Assembly (NCBI GenBank): GCA_023251675.1
Contig: JAHEYJ010000018.1
Span: forward strand, 1-32,208
Reading direction: 5' to 3'
Length of the DNA stretch: 32,208 bases
Origin: Bacteroidota bacterium
GTDB lineage: Bacteria; Bacteroidota; Bacteroidia; Palsa-948
Positions within the stretch are counted from its first letter, which is position 1, and every line of letters begins with the position of its first letter. This document shows positions 25,581-32,208 of the stretch, piece after piece. The notes under the pieces were generated by a model, which did no database searches, was not told where the DNA came from, and saw only the letters and a program-made list of their open reading frames with translations. The position numbers were made by a program, and so were the translations under genes.

Positions 25581-25622
25581 TTTGTCTAAATAGTTTTCCT
25601 TCTCTACAATTTCAAATTATAT

Positions 25623-25655
25623 TTTCCTAAAATGATTTTTAAGTATTTTAGGAAA
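25623..25655. repeat. 11-bp perfect inverted repeat
   Basis: TTTCCTAAAAT and ATTTTAGGAAA are separated by 11 bases. No T-run follows, so it is more likely a protein-binding or structural element than a terminator. Confidence 0.35.
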
Positions 25656-25743
25656 TGAATCTGCATTTTCTCTTCTGCATGCTATTTTCTTTGTGGAATG
25701 GATCATAACGTGTTTTTAAGCTAAAAAACAAAGAAATGCAATC

Positions 25744-25767
25744 AAAACATGACCATACTCATGTTTT
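25744..25767. promoter_or_regulatory. 9-6-9 dyad with Crp/Fnr-like spacing
   Basis: AAAACATGA-N6-TCATGTTTT is a perfect dyad 69 bases before the first gene of the operon. The core TGA-N6-TCA has the spacing of Crp/Fnr-family operators, although the half-site CATGA differs from TGTGA or TTGAT. A Crp/Fnr-type regulator is encoded at 4750-5487. It could equally form an RNA hairpin in the leader. Confidence 0.45.
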
Positions 25768-25836
25768 CGATTGACAGATGTCATAGATAAGTGTTGAATC
25801 AAACAGTTTCTTTGTTAAGAATAAACACCCCCATTC

Positions 25837-26307
25837 ATGGATAAGATTATTGTTCTCGGAGCAGGATTGGTTGTAAAAGATGTCGCAATTGCATTATCAA
25901 AAAATTACGATGTGTCATGTGCCGACATACAATTGTGTTCACTTGAAATGTTATCCCCGCAATATCCGGTAACTGTTTTTCCTTGCAATTTCAAAGATAA
26001 AAAATCGCTGAGCGAGTTAATCTGCCCTTTTGACCTGGTAATAAATGCTTCGGCTTCTACGGTTGGGTTTGAAACATTGAAAATAATTATTGGGGAGAAG
26101 AAGAATGTTGTCAACCTTTCCCTTTTCCCGGAAAAAGTAGCACAACTTGATGGAATTGCAAAGAAGAACAATGTGACCGCAATAATGAATGACACCCCCG
26201 ATTCCGGATTATCCGATTGGGTATTGGAGGTCACCGAAAAAATACTTACAGGGCATTTATCCCGAAAAGGGATTTTACATATGAAAAAAGAAATAATAAC
26301 CGATTAA
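25837..26307 (+). CDS. Short saccharopine-dehydrogenase-like NAD(P)-binding protein
   Basis: 156 residues. It opens with a Rossmann nucleotide-binding motif (IIVLGAGLVVKDVAIAL, residues 4-20) and an acidic residue after the second strand (CADIQ). The segments FDLVINASASTVGFETLKI, KNVVNLSLF and MNDTPDSGLSDWVLE correspond to the N-terminal domain of saccharopine-dehydrogenase-like proteins (the last to their PGxS motif). The family is normally about 350-450 residues; here the catalytic and C-terminal domains are absent, with no trace downstream, and the next gene starts ten bases later. It is a short stand-alone binding domain or a truncated relic. Position as first gene ahead of a BcrD-type ATPase suggests a role in that pathway, but the function is unknown. 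Confidence 0.6.
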   Translation: MDKIIVLGAGLVVKDVAIALSKNYDVSCADIQLCSLEMLSPQYPVTVFPCNFKDKKSLSELICPFDLVINASASTVGFETLKIIIGEKKNVVNLSLFPEKVAQLDGIAKKNNVTAIMNDTPDSGLSDWVLEVTEKILTGHLSRKGILHMKKEIITD

Positions 26308-26316
26308 ATTATTATT

Positions 26317-27156
26317 ATGAAAAATTCATTTTATACAATGGGAATTGATGTGGGATCTAACTTTATTAAGCTGGTTCTTGTTGATTATGGTTCACCATCA
26401 AAAATAATTGACAAGCATACGGAAAAGATCCGCAAGCGTAATCCTACCCAGGTAGCGGATGAAGTGATTCAGACGATGCTTACAAAGCACAATCTGAAAT
26501 ATGAAGACATTGCTTACCTCGCTTCTACCGGTGAAGGAGACCTGGTAAAAAGAAAGAGAGGGCATTTTTACGGAATGACAACACATGCAAAAGGTGCCAA
26601 TTATTTTTTCCCTGAAGCAAGATCGGTGGTTGACATGGGTGCGCTTTATGTACGTGCAGTCAAAGTTTCAGAAGATGCGCGTGTACAGGATTATAAAATG
26701 ACAGGCCAGTGTGCATCCGGCTCCGGCCAGTTCCTGGAAAACATTTCTCGTTATCTCGGACTGTCAATTGAGGAAGTAGGGGATATTTCACTGAAGGCAG
26801 ATGTTCCGGAAGTGTCATCAGGAATCTGCGCTGTACTCGCCGAAACGGATGTCATCAACATGGTATCGCGGGGAATTACTACGCCGAACATCATCAAGGG
26901 AATTCATATGTCAATTGCCAATAGGATCATAAAGCTTTTGAGTTCTCTCAAGGCGGAATCTCCCATTGTGCTTACAGGAGGAATGGCCCTTAATAAAGGA
27001 ATGATCCAGGCAATAGAAGAACAATTGGCGGAATCAGAAAAGAAATTTATCATTAAAACAAGCCCTGATTCCATTTATGCAGGAGCCATTGGAGCCGCAT
27101 TGTGGGGAGGATTCCGCCATCTGAAATTGAAAGAGAAACAAGCAGTAGCTTCTTAA
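26317..27156 (+). CDS. bcrD: BcrD-type ATPase of benzoyl-CoA reductase / 2-hydroxyacyl-CoA dehydratase activator family
   Basis: 279 residues, ASKHA ATPase fold. The phosphate loop is at 9-15 (GIDVGSN). Two Cys expected to hold the bridging [4Fe-4S] cluster of the dimer are Cys132 (GQCASGSGQFLENISRYLGL) and Cys171 (SSGICAVLAETDVINMVSRG). The segment VVDMGAL at 105-110 replaces the GGQD motif of HgdC and BcrA, and TTHAKGANYFFPEAR precedes it; both are features of the BcrD/BzdQ branch. In class I benzoyl-CoA reductase a BcrA-BcrD pair hydrolyses ATP to push electrons to low potential. Here no BcrA is present, so either the protein works as a homodimer, like dehydratase activators, or its partner lies elsewhere. 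Family confidence is high; assignment to benzoyl-CoA specifically is not. Confidence 0.75.
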   Translation: MKNSFYTMGIDVGSNFIKLVLVDYGSPSKIIDKHTEKIRKRNPTQVADEVIQTMLTKHNLKYEDIAYLASTGEGDLVKRKRGHFYGMTTHAKGANYFFPEARSVVDMGALYVRAVKVSEDARVQDYKMTGQCASGSGQFLENISRYLGLSIEEVGDISLKADVPEVSSGICAVLAETDVINMVSRGITTPNIIKGIHMSIANRIIKLLSSLKAESPIVLTGGMALNKGMIQAIEEQLAESEKKFIIKTSPDSIYAGAIGAALWGGFRHLKLKEKQAVAS

Positions 27157-27434
27157 AAATAATAAATCACGAAATAACTTTGGCTGATGTCCAATAGAAG
27201 AAACTTTGATGCCGGGGAGTTTGACAATAGTATGAACTTGTATGCATCGGGGACTATGGGGGTTCCCAAGTGTGTGCAACTCACTCACAAGCTCATTCTC
27301 TCTCAAAAGGCAGGACAAGAAACCGGAATCCGGATGAGAACTTCGGACTCCCTTCTTGCCTGCCTTGGCATCATTGTATTACGAATGTAAGGTATGCCGA
27401 GACCAGTGAGCAAACAACTTTAGAATGAGGACCA
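27157..27434. other. Atypical spacer inside the BcrD operon
   Basis: 278 bases between two genes of an otherwise tight operon. The segment is richer in G and C than the neighbouring spacers and contains several short self-complementary stretches, for example CCGGAATCCGG near 27331. A 67-residue reading frame spans 27187-27390, but its translation resembles no family and lacks typical composition, so I do not call it a gene. It may be a structured RNA, or a relic of an inserted element. Confidence 0.35.
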
Positions 27435-27977
27435 ATGACATCTATCAAATCTGAAAATCAAACAAGTAAAATCATTCAGAATGTAAAGGTTTGCCTGGCT
27501 CCCGACGGAGAAATAATTGTAAATGTCCCGGCCGAAATTCATAATTTTTATTCCCAAGACGCTGCTTACCAAAATTCATTTACTCCGGAAGGAGGATATC
27601 GCACTAATGTTATTGGGAAAAGCACTTCATCAGGGATAATCCTTGTTAAGAAAAAGAAATCAGCGGAAGAAACGAAAGAAAAAGAAAACGTAATTGCATC
27701 GGCGATGCAGGTTGTTATCGAAGGGAAATGCCATTATATTTCTTCATCTTTAATATTAGGTCCGGAAGGAGATTTTCCGGTCGCTATTTTATTCCCGGAT
27801 AAAACATTTCTAACAAATCCGGATTATAAAATCTCTCCTTTGGAAGGTTGTTTTTGTCCGAGGGATATAAACGAATTGGGGAAATGCCTCAACGGATGTC
27901 TCAACGATGCCAACTGCGAAATCGGCCAGCGGTTTACCAAAATAAAAACCTTTCTCATCGTTGAAGCGGACGAATAA
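27435..27977 (+). CDS. Cys-rich protein of unknown function
   Basis: 180 residues, no family recognised. The first 120 residues alternate strands and charged linkers, including a Lys-rich run (KKKKSAEETKEKE, about 74-86). The C-terminal third carries a Cys cluster CFCPRDINELGKCLNGCLND, continuing to ANCEIG: CXCX9CX3CX5C at about 140-161, plus Cys19 and a Cys near 101. This pattern could bind an iron-sulfur cluster or zinc. There is no signal peptide or membrane segment, so it is cytoplasmic. It sits between the BcrD-type ATPase and the ADP-forming synthetase, where class I benzoyl-CoA reductase clusters often keep a ferredoxin; it could be an electron donor, but it has no standard ferredoxin motif. 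Confidence 0.65.
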   Translation: MTSIKSENQTSKIIQNVKVCLAPDGEIIVNVPAEIHNFYSQDAAYQNSFTPEGGYRTNVIGKSTSSGIILVKKKKSAEETKEKENVIASAMQVVIEGKCHYISSSLILGPEGDFPVAILFPDKTFLTNPDYKISPLEGCFCPRDINELGKCLNGCLNDANCEIGQRFTKIKTFLIVEADE

Positions 27978-28009
27978 ACCAGGATATATTTTTATAAAAA
28001 TACGTGTAC

Positions 28010-30136
28010 ATGAAAGCAGAATTAATTGCCAAAGAAAAAAAAACTATTCATGAGCTGGATTCATTATTCAAGCCTAAATCCATTGCGATCATCGGGGCTT
28101 CTACAAAAGATCTTTCCATAGGAAATGTCATTATTAAAAACCTTGTTCATTATGGATATAAGGGGCCCATTTATCCTATCAATCCGAAAGAACCTGAAGT
28201 AAGAGGGATCAAAGCGTATCCCACCATTTTTGATGTGCCGGGCGAGATCGATCTGGCTCATATCATTATTCCAAGTAAGTTTGTCCCGCAAATGATCGAG
28301 GACTGCGGAAAAAAAGGAATAAAGTCCGTCATCATTAATTCAGCCGGCTTCAGTGAAATGGGAGAAGAAGGAATGGCGCTTCAAACCGCATTTCTCCAAA
28401 AAGCAAAACAATACGGTGTCCGGGTTTTCGGTCCCAACTGCCAGGGAATTATTAATTCAGATCCTGAACTGAAAGCCTACTGCGATTTCACTTTTACTTT
28501 TCCTGAACCGGGTTCTATTTCCATAGTTGCGTTGAGCGGAGGCGTAGGCGCTTTCATCATGCAAAGTGTTTTCGACCTTGGCATCGGCATGCGGATGTAT
28601 GCGTCTAACGGAAATGCCTGCGATGTCTCTATTTCCGATGTGGTAAGTTATTATGGCGAAGACGACGGAACAAAAGCGATCATTCTTTACACCGAAGGTT
28701 TTTCTAATCCAAAAGAGTTTATGGATGTGGCAAAAGTTGTTGCCCGAAAAAAACCGATACTCGCCATGAAGGCGGGAAGAACGGAAGAAGGAGCCAAAGC
28801 GGCTGCTTCTCATACCGGGTCATTGGCAGGAGTTGATATTGCCACCGAACTGATCTTTGAAAAGACCGGCATGCTCACTTTCAATAATGAAGAAGAGATG
28901 TGCCAGACGGCGATGGCATTCGCCACCCAGCCCTATCCGAAAGGCAACCGGGTTGGAATCATAACAAACACCGGCGGGCCTGCTGTGATCGCAACCGATG
29001 AATTGGTAAGCAAAGGACTTCAGATCCCCGCACTTTCAGAACGGGCAAAAAATATTTTGAAGACCACCATGCTTCCCGAAGCCAGCATCAATAATCCCAT
29101 TGATGTGGTGGCAACCGGGGGAGGAAAACATTTCCGCAGTGCGCTGGATGTGCTGATGGATGAAGAAGGCATTGATGCCGTCTATATCAATTTTGTCACC
29201 GCCCCTTTTACCGATACGGATGAAGTGGCACGGCAGATCGTGGAAGTGAATAAAATGAAGAAGAAACCGATCGTCTGTAACTTCATGACCAACATGAGCA
29301 TGGAACGGTACCAGCAGACCGCCAAGATCATGAAAGATGGCGGAGTGCCCTGTTATGCTTTCCCGACCACAGCGGCAAAAGCGCTGGGCGCATTGTACAA
29401 GTATCATCTGGTACGTTCAAGGAACATCGGTGAAGCAAAGTTATTTTCTGACATTAATAAAAAGCAGGCTGAAACAATTCTTATTGAAGCAAAAAAAGAA
29501 GGAAAGACTTTCCTATCTTCAAAACAGGTGTTTAACCTGCTTGGCGCATATAAAATCCCATTGGCTGACTGGCGGATATCCGATAGTCCTTACGATGTGG
29601 CCAAAGCAGCCCGGGAAGTTGGTTTCCCTGTAGTGCTGAAAGCGGATTCTGAATCGTTGGTTCATAAAAGTGATATGGGCGGAGTGGTGGTCAACCTAAA
29701 AAATATGGATGAAGTATTAACGGCCGTTGAGAAGATGAAAAACAAGTTTGACATGAAGGATCTGAAGTTCCTGGTTCAGAAATTCCTGCCGGGCGGAAGG
29801 GAACTGATTGGCGGCGTAAGCGCGAAGCAGGGACTGGGCCATTTACTCATGTTTGGTATAGGAGGAATTTATGTCGAAGTACTTAAAGATGTGGCCTTTA
29901 AAATTGCGCCCGTTACCGAAGTAGAAGCCAAAGAAATGCTATCTTCAATCAAAACATCGAAGCTCCTGGACGGCGTTAGAGGTGAAAAAGGAATTCATAA
30001 AGAAAGTGTGGTCGAAATCATACAGCGTTTGTCACAACTGGTGTGTGATTTTCCTGAGATCCGGGAAATGGATCTGAACCCGATCATGGCGTTTGAGAAC
30101 AATGCAATGGTAGTGGATGCTCGAATAAAAATATAA
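28010..30136 (+). CDS. ADP-forming acyl-CoA synthetase (acetyl-CoA synthetase type, fused subunits)
   Basis: About 708 residues from the ATG at 28010; a GTG two codons upstream is also possible. Layout is CoA-binding domain (about 18-140; PKSIAIIGASTKDLSIGN, FGPNCQGI), succinyl-CoA-ligase-like domain (about 165-455) with the catalytic phospho-His268 in AAASHTGSLAG, and a C-terminal ATP-grasp domain (about 485-708; VVLKADSESLVHKSDMGGV). This is the single-chain alpha-beta form. It interconverts acyl-CoA plus ADP and phosphate with acid, CoA and ATP. In fermenters it saves the thioester energy as ATP, or it activates a carboxylic acid at the expense of ATP. Here it is flanked by BcrD-like and BcrB/BcrC-like genes, so it likely handles the substrate or product CoA ester of that system. 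Confidence 0.9.
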   Translation: MKAELIAKEKKTIHELDSLFKPKSIAIIGASTKDLSIGNVIIKNLVHYGYKGPIYPINPKEPEVRGIKAYPTIFDVPGEIDLAHIIIPSKFVPQMIEDCGKKGIKSVIINSAGFSEMGEEGMALQTAFLQKAKQYGVRVFGPNCQGIINSDPELKAYCDFTFTFPEPGSISIVALSGGVGAFIMQSVFDLGIGMRMYASNGNACDVSISDVVSYYGEDDGTKAIILYTEGFSNPKEFMDVAKVVARKKPILAMKAGRTEEGAKAAASHTGSLAGVDIATELIFEKTGMLTFNNEEEMCQTAMAFATQPYPKGNRVGIITNTGGPAVIATDELVSKGLQIPALSERAKNILKTTMLPEASINNPIDVVATGGGKHFRSALDVLMDEEGIDAVYINFVTAPFTDTDEVARQIVEVNKMKKKPIVCNFMTNMSMERYQQTAKIMKDGGVPCYAFPTTAAKALGALYKYHLVRSRNIGEAKLFSDINKKQAETILIEAKKEGKTFLSSKQVFNLLGAYKIPLADWRISDSPYDVAKAAREVGFPVVLKADSESLVHKSDMGGVVVNLKNMDEVLTAVEKMKNKFDMKDLKFLVQKFLPGGRELIGGVSAKQGLGHLLMFGIGGIYVEVLKDVAFKIAPVTEVEAKEMLSSIKTSKLLDGVRGEKGIHKESVVEIIQRLSQLVCDFPEIREMDLNPIMAFENNAMVVDARIKI

Positions 30137-30216
30137 ATATCAGGATGGCGGGTTTTAGAAAAGAACCATAGAACGATATCTCAATTCTAAAATCTAATAT
30201 CTCAAATCTCTTTTGT

Positions 30217-31434
30217 ATGTACAAAATTCAATCAGCAAAACTCCTGAAAGATGTAATGGGAAATTACTTCCGTGGAATGGGCGACACCAGCAAAAAAATG
30301 GCCTGGTGCACCAGTGTTGGCCCTGCCGAATTACTGCGGTCTTTTGGTTTTGAAGTCCATTTTCCCGAAAATCACGGCGCACTTTTAGGCGCAACCCGCA
30401 CTGCAAATGATTTCATTCCCGAAGCAACAAAACTCGGATACTCAAATGATATCTGTTCTTACCTGACTGCCGACTTGGGTTCTTATCTGAAAAAAGAAAC
30501 TCCTATGACCGAACATTACGGGCTGAAAGGCGCACCCAAACCTGACCTGATCGTTTACAGCACCAACCAATGCCGGGAAGTGCAGGATTGGTTCTGCTAC
30601 TTTGCAAAAGAACTGAATGTGCCCGTAGTAGGAATTGTCCCTCCACGGCATTTGGACGAAGTGACCAGGGAAGTGATTGACGATGTAGCAACTCAGTATA
30701 AAAATATGATTCCCGCCTGTGAAAAAGCAAGCGGAAAGAAATTCGATATAGATAAATTCCGCGAAACGTTACGCCTCAGCAAAGAAGCAACTGAACTTTG
30801 GAAACAGGTGCTTTTCACTGCTAAGGCAAGCCCTGCACCGATCAGTTTCTTTGATGCTACCATTCACATGGGGCCGATCGTGGTGCTGCGTGGAACACAA
30901 GTGGCAAAAGATTATTATGGTACTTTGCTTAAAGAACTTTCTGAAAACGTAACGAAGGGAGTTGGTTTCCTTGAAAAAGAAAAAAGCCGTTTGTATTGGG
31001 ATGGAATGCCGATCTGGGGAAAGCTGCGCCCGCTGAGTGAACTTTTTATGCAGAACAATTCAGCAATCGTAGCATCTACTTATTGCAACAGCTGGGTGTT
31101 TGATGCTTTTGATGAGAAGAATCCGTTTGAATCTTCAGCAAAAGCCTATACGGAAATATTCATCAACCGCAGTGACAGGGCAAAAGAAAAAATCCTGAAA
31201 GGGCTGTTCCGGGATTTTAAAATTGACGGTATCATCTATCACGATGCAAAGACCTGTTTTAATAACTCCAATTCCAATTTTGGAATGCCCCAGCGCCTGA
31301 AAGAGGAAACAGGGGTTCCGTTCCTGATCATTGAAGGCGACCTCTGTGACCTGCGATTTTATTCTGAAGGACAAAGTGTTACCAAGATGGAAACCTTTAT
31401 TGAGCAGATCGAAAGGCAAAAGGTATTGGCATGA
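30217..31434 (+). CDS. Benzoyl-CoA reductase BcrB/BcrC-type (2-hydroxyacyl-CoA dehydratase) subunit
   Basis: 405 residues of the HgdB/BcrB/BcrC family that carries a [4Fe-4S] cluster at the acyl-CoA site. Landmarks: WCTSVGPAELLRSFGFEVHF with Cys31, PENHGALLGATRTAND at 50-65, Cys80, Cys119 in STNQCREVQDWFCY, the DGMPIWGKLRP segment, STYCNSW and KTCFNNSNSNFGMPQR. The WCTSVGPAE start and PENHGA segment favour the BcrB/BzdO-like branch. The enzyme needs two such subunits plus an ATPase; only one is encoded here. Substrate is undetermined: aromatic ring reduction and 2-hydroxyacyl-CoA dehydration are both possible. It starts 80 bases after the synthetase gene and overlaps the next gene by an ATGA. 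Confidence 0.85.
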   Translation: MYKIQSAKLLKDVMGNYFRGMGDTSKKMAWCTSVGPAELLRSFGFEVHFPENHGALLGATRTANDFIPEATKLGYSNDICSYLTADLGSYLKKETPMTEHYGLKGAPKPDLIVYSTNQCREVQDWFCYFAKELNVPVVGIVPPRHLDEVTREVIDDVATQYKNMIPACEKASGKKFDIDKFRETLRLSKEATELWKQVLFTAKASPAPISFFDATIHMGPIVVLRGTQVAKDYYGTLLKELSENVTKGVGFLEKEKSRLYWDGMPIWGKLRPLSELFMQNNSAIVASTYCNSWVFDAFDEKNPFESSAKAYTEIFINRSDRAKEKILKGLFRDFKIDGIIYHDAKTCFNNSNSNFGMPQRLKEETGVPFLIIEGDLCDLRFYSEGQSVTKMETFIEQIERQKVLA

Positions 31435-32208
31435 AATTAATTTTTTATATAGTTGTTTTATGTATTTGCCTGATACCTGTAAGCTGCCAAAAGGATAAAT
31501 GTGATGATTACAAAGGCTATCCTGCCGAAGTCGGTAAGATCATTTTAAACCGATGCGCGACCGCCGGCTGCCATACCGATAAAAGCAAGGATGCAACCAA
31601 TGGGTTATCGCTGGAAAGCTGGACACGTTTATTCAATGGAAGCCGTAATGGCAACACGGCTGTTATTCCTTACCGTTCCGATTACAGTTTCCTGAATTAT
31701 TTCATCAATACCTACAGCGACCTTGGCATTTCAATTAAGCCCACAATGCCTACCGGAAGCAACCCGCTTACAAGAGAGGAAGTGATCACCATCCGTGATT
31801 GGATCAACAGCGGAGCCCCTGCCAATAACGGGCTTGTGAAATGGTCAGAGGCCGGAAGGCAGAAAATGTTTGTTGTGAATCAGGGATGTGATAATGTTTT
31901 CATTATTGATCCGGCCAGCGGTTTGGTGATGCGATGCGTTGATGTGGGGGCGGTACCATCAATAGAATCTCCGCACTACATTGAAATTTCCCCTGACGAA
32001 AAATATTTCTATACCTGTTTCTTTGCGGGTACGAAGTTTCAGAAGTACCGCACCAGCGATGGCGGGTTTGTCGGAGAGACAGAGATCGGCACCGGCCAGT
32101 GGAGTGTTTTTGAAATTACTCCCGACGGAAAAATGGCTTTTGTGGTCGACTGGAATGCAAACGGGTCCATTGCAGTGGTAGACCTTGAAACCATGGCCAT
32201 GCTGGATA
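31431..32208 (+). CDS. Lipoprotein with CX4CH motif and beta-propeller repeats (partial, cut by window end)
   Basis: The frame is open from the ATG at 31431, which overlaps the preceding stop codon, to the last base; 259 codons are visible. The lipoprotein signal ends at LIPVSC (Cys19). Residues about 30-135 look like a cytochrome c-like domain with CATAGCH (CX4CH, about 42-48) and a distal Met candidate in PTMPTGSNPLT, ending IRDWINSGAP. From about 140 onward YncE-like beta-propeller strands start (KMFVVNQGCDNVFIID, ISPDEKYFYTCFFAG, ITPDGKMAFVVDW). Such cytochrome-propeller lipoproteins are known in Bacteroidota but their substrates are mostly unknown. Overlap with a cytoplasmic iron-sulfur enzyme gene implies translational coupling of an exported protein to a cytoplasmic one, an odd pairing. 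Confidence 0.75.
   Translation, partial: MKLIFYIVVLCICLIPVSCQKDKCDDYKGYPAEVGKIILNRCATAGCHTDKSKDATNGLSLESWTRLFNGSRNGNTAVIPYRSDYSFLNYFINTYSDLGISIKPTMPTGSNPLTREEVITIRDWINSGAPANNGLVKWSEAGRQKMFVVNQGCDNVFIIDPASGLVMRCVDVGAVPSIESPHYIEISPDEKYFYTCFFAGTKFQKYRTSDGGFVGETEIGTGQWSVFEITPDGKMAFVVDWNANGSIAVVDLETMAMLD

Larger units (their letters stand above)
25529..25836. other. Intergenic region upstream of the BcrD/acyl-CoA operon
   Basis: 308 bases without a gene. It holds a weak terminator-like hairpin (25556-25574), an 11-bp inverted repeat (25623-25655), and a perfect 9-6-9 dyad (25744-25767). A run of three dyads suggests both termination of the preceding operon and regulated initiation of the next. 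Confidence 0.45.

Noticed and set aside
26317-27156. Calling the ATPase HgdC (2-hydroxyglutaryl-CoA dehydratase activator)
   Set aside because: The segment VVDMGAL replaces the GGQD motif and CASGSGQFLENI replaces the HgdC form; these match the BcrD/BzdQ branch better.
27187-27390. A 67-residue open frame in the bcrD operon spacer
   Set aside because: The translation matches no family known to me and lies in a segment of unusual composition with short inverted repeats; treated as non-coding or relic.

Overview
The window reads as a chromosomal segment of an AT-rich, probably anaerobic or facultative member of the Bacteroidota. The evidence is type IX secretion (T9SS) C-terminal sorting domains (8050-8304, 22300-22552), SprB-like adhesin repeats, a sigma/anti-sigma pair in which the anti-sigma carries an outer-membrane barrel, YceI and DUF5777-type barrel proteins, and start regions with A/T-rich leaders instead of strong Shine-Dalgarno sites. 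I see no rRNA, tRNA, CRISPR array, complete insertion sequence or prophage.

Layout. (1) 145-912: a PhaB-like acetoacetyl-CoA reductase. (2) 4062-977, minus strand: a compact operon of a small DUF2231-like membrane protein, a cytochrome b-like protein with two HX13H motifs, a ten-heme c-type cytochrome and an ACR3 arsenite exporter. (3) 4750-7625: a Crp/Fnr regulator, tatA, moaA and a diheme cytochrome c lipoprotein. (4) 7793-8304: the collapsed remnant of a T9SS-secreted protein. (5) 8628-16693: the most striking region. A three-gene module occurs twice in tandem: a Tat-exported four-cluster iron-sulfur protein, an NrfD-type membrane protein, and an unrecognised exported protein with a C-terminal membrane anchor. 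Two nearly identical monoheme cytochromes c follow, each with its own strong terminator. (6) 16998-25528: a lipoprotein, an ECF sigma factor, its probable anti-sigma/barrel protein, a large T9SS protein, a lipoprotein sharing a domain with it and carrying a CX4CH motif, a YceI protein and a barrel-SH3 protein. (7) 25837-32208: an operon with a short saccharopine-dehydrogenase-like protein, a BcrD-type ATPase, a Cys-rich protein of unknown function, an ADP-forming acyl-CoA synthetase, a BcrB/BcrC-type 2-hydroxyacyl-CoA dehydratase/benzoyl-CoA reductase subunit, and a truncated-by-window propeller lipoprotein.

How it may fit together. The segment is rich in electron-transfer proteins. Region 5 looks like a menaquinol-linked complex of the iron-sulfur/NrfD type that passes electrons between the membrane quinone pool and small periplasmic cytochromes c. 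No catalytic molybdopterin subunit is encoded anywhere in the window, so this is either a catalytic-subunit-free quinol:cytochrome c oxidoreductase or it borrows a distant partner. The nearby tatA and moaA would fit export of the folded iron-sulfur proteins and molybdenum cofactor supply. Region 2 looks like a second membrane-to-periplasm electron conduit. Region 7 carries pieces of an ATP-driven radical acyl-CoA reduction or dehydration system, but lacks the BcrA-type partner and second catalytic subunit that class I benzoyl-CoA reductases need; these would have to lie outside the window.
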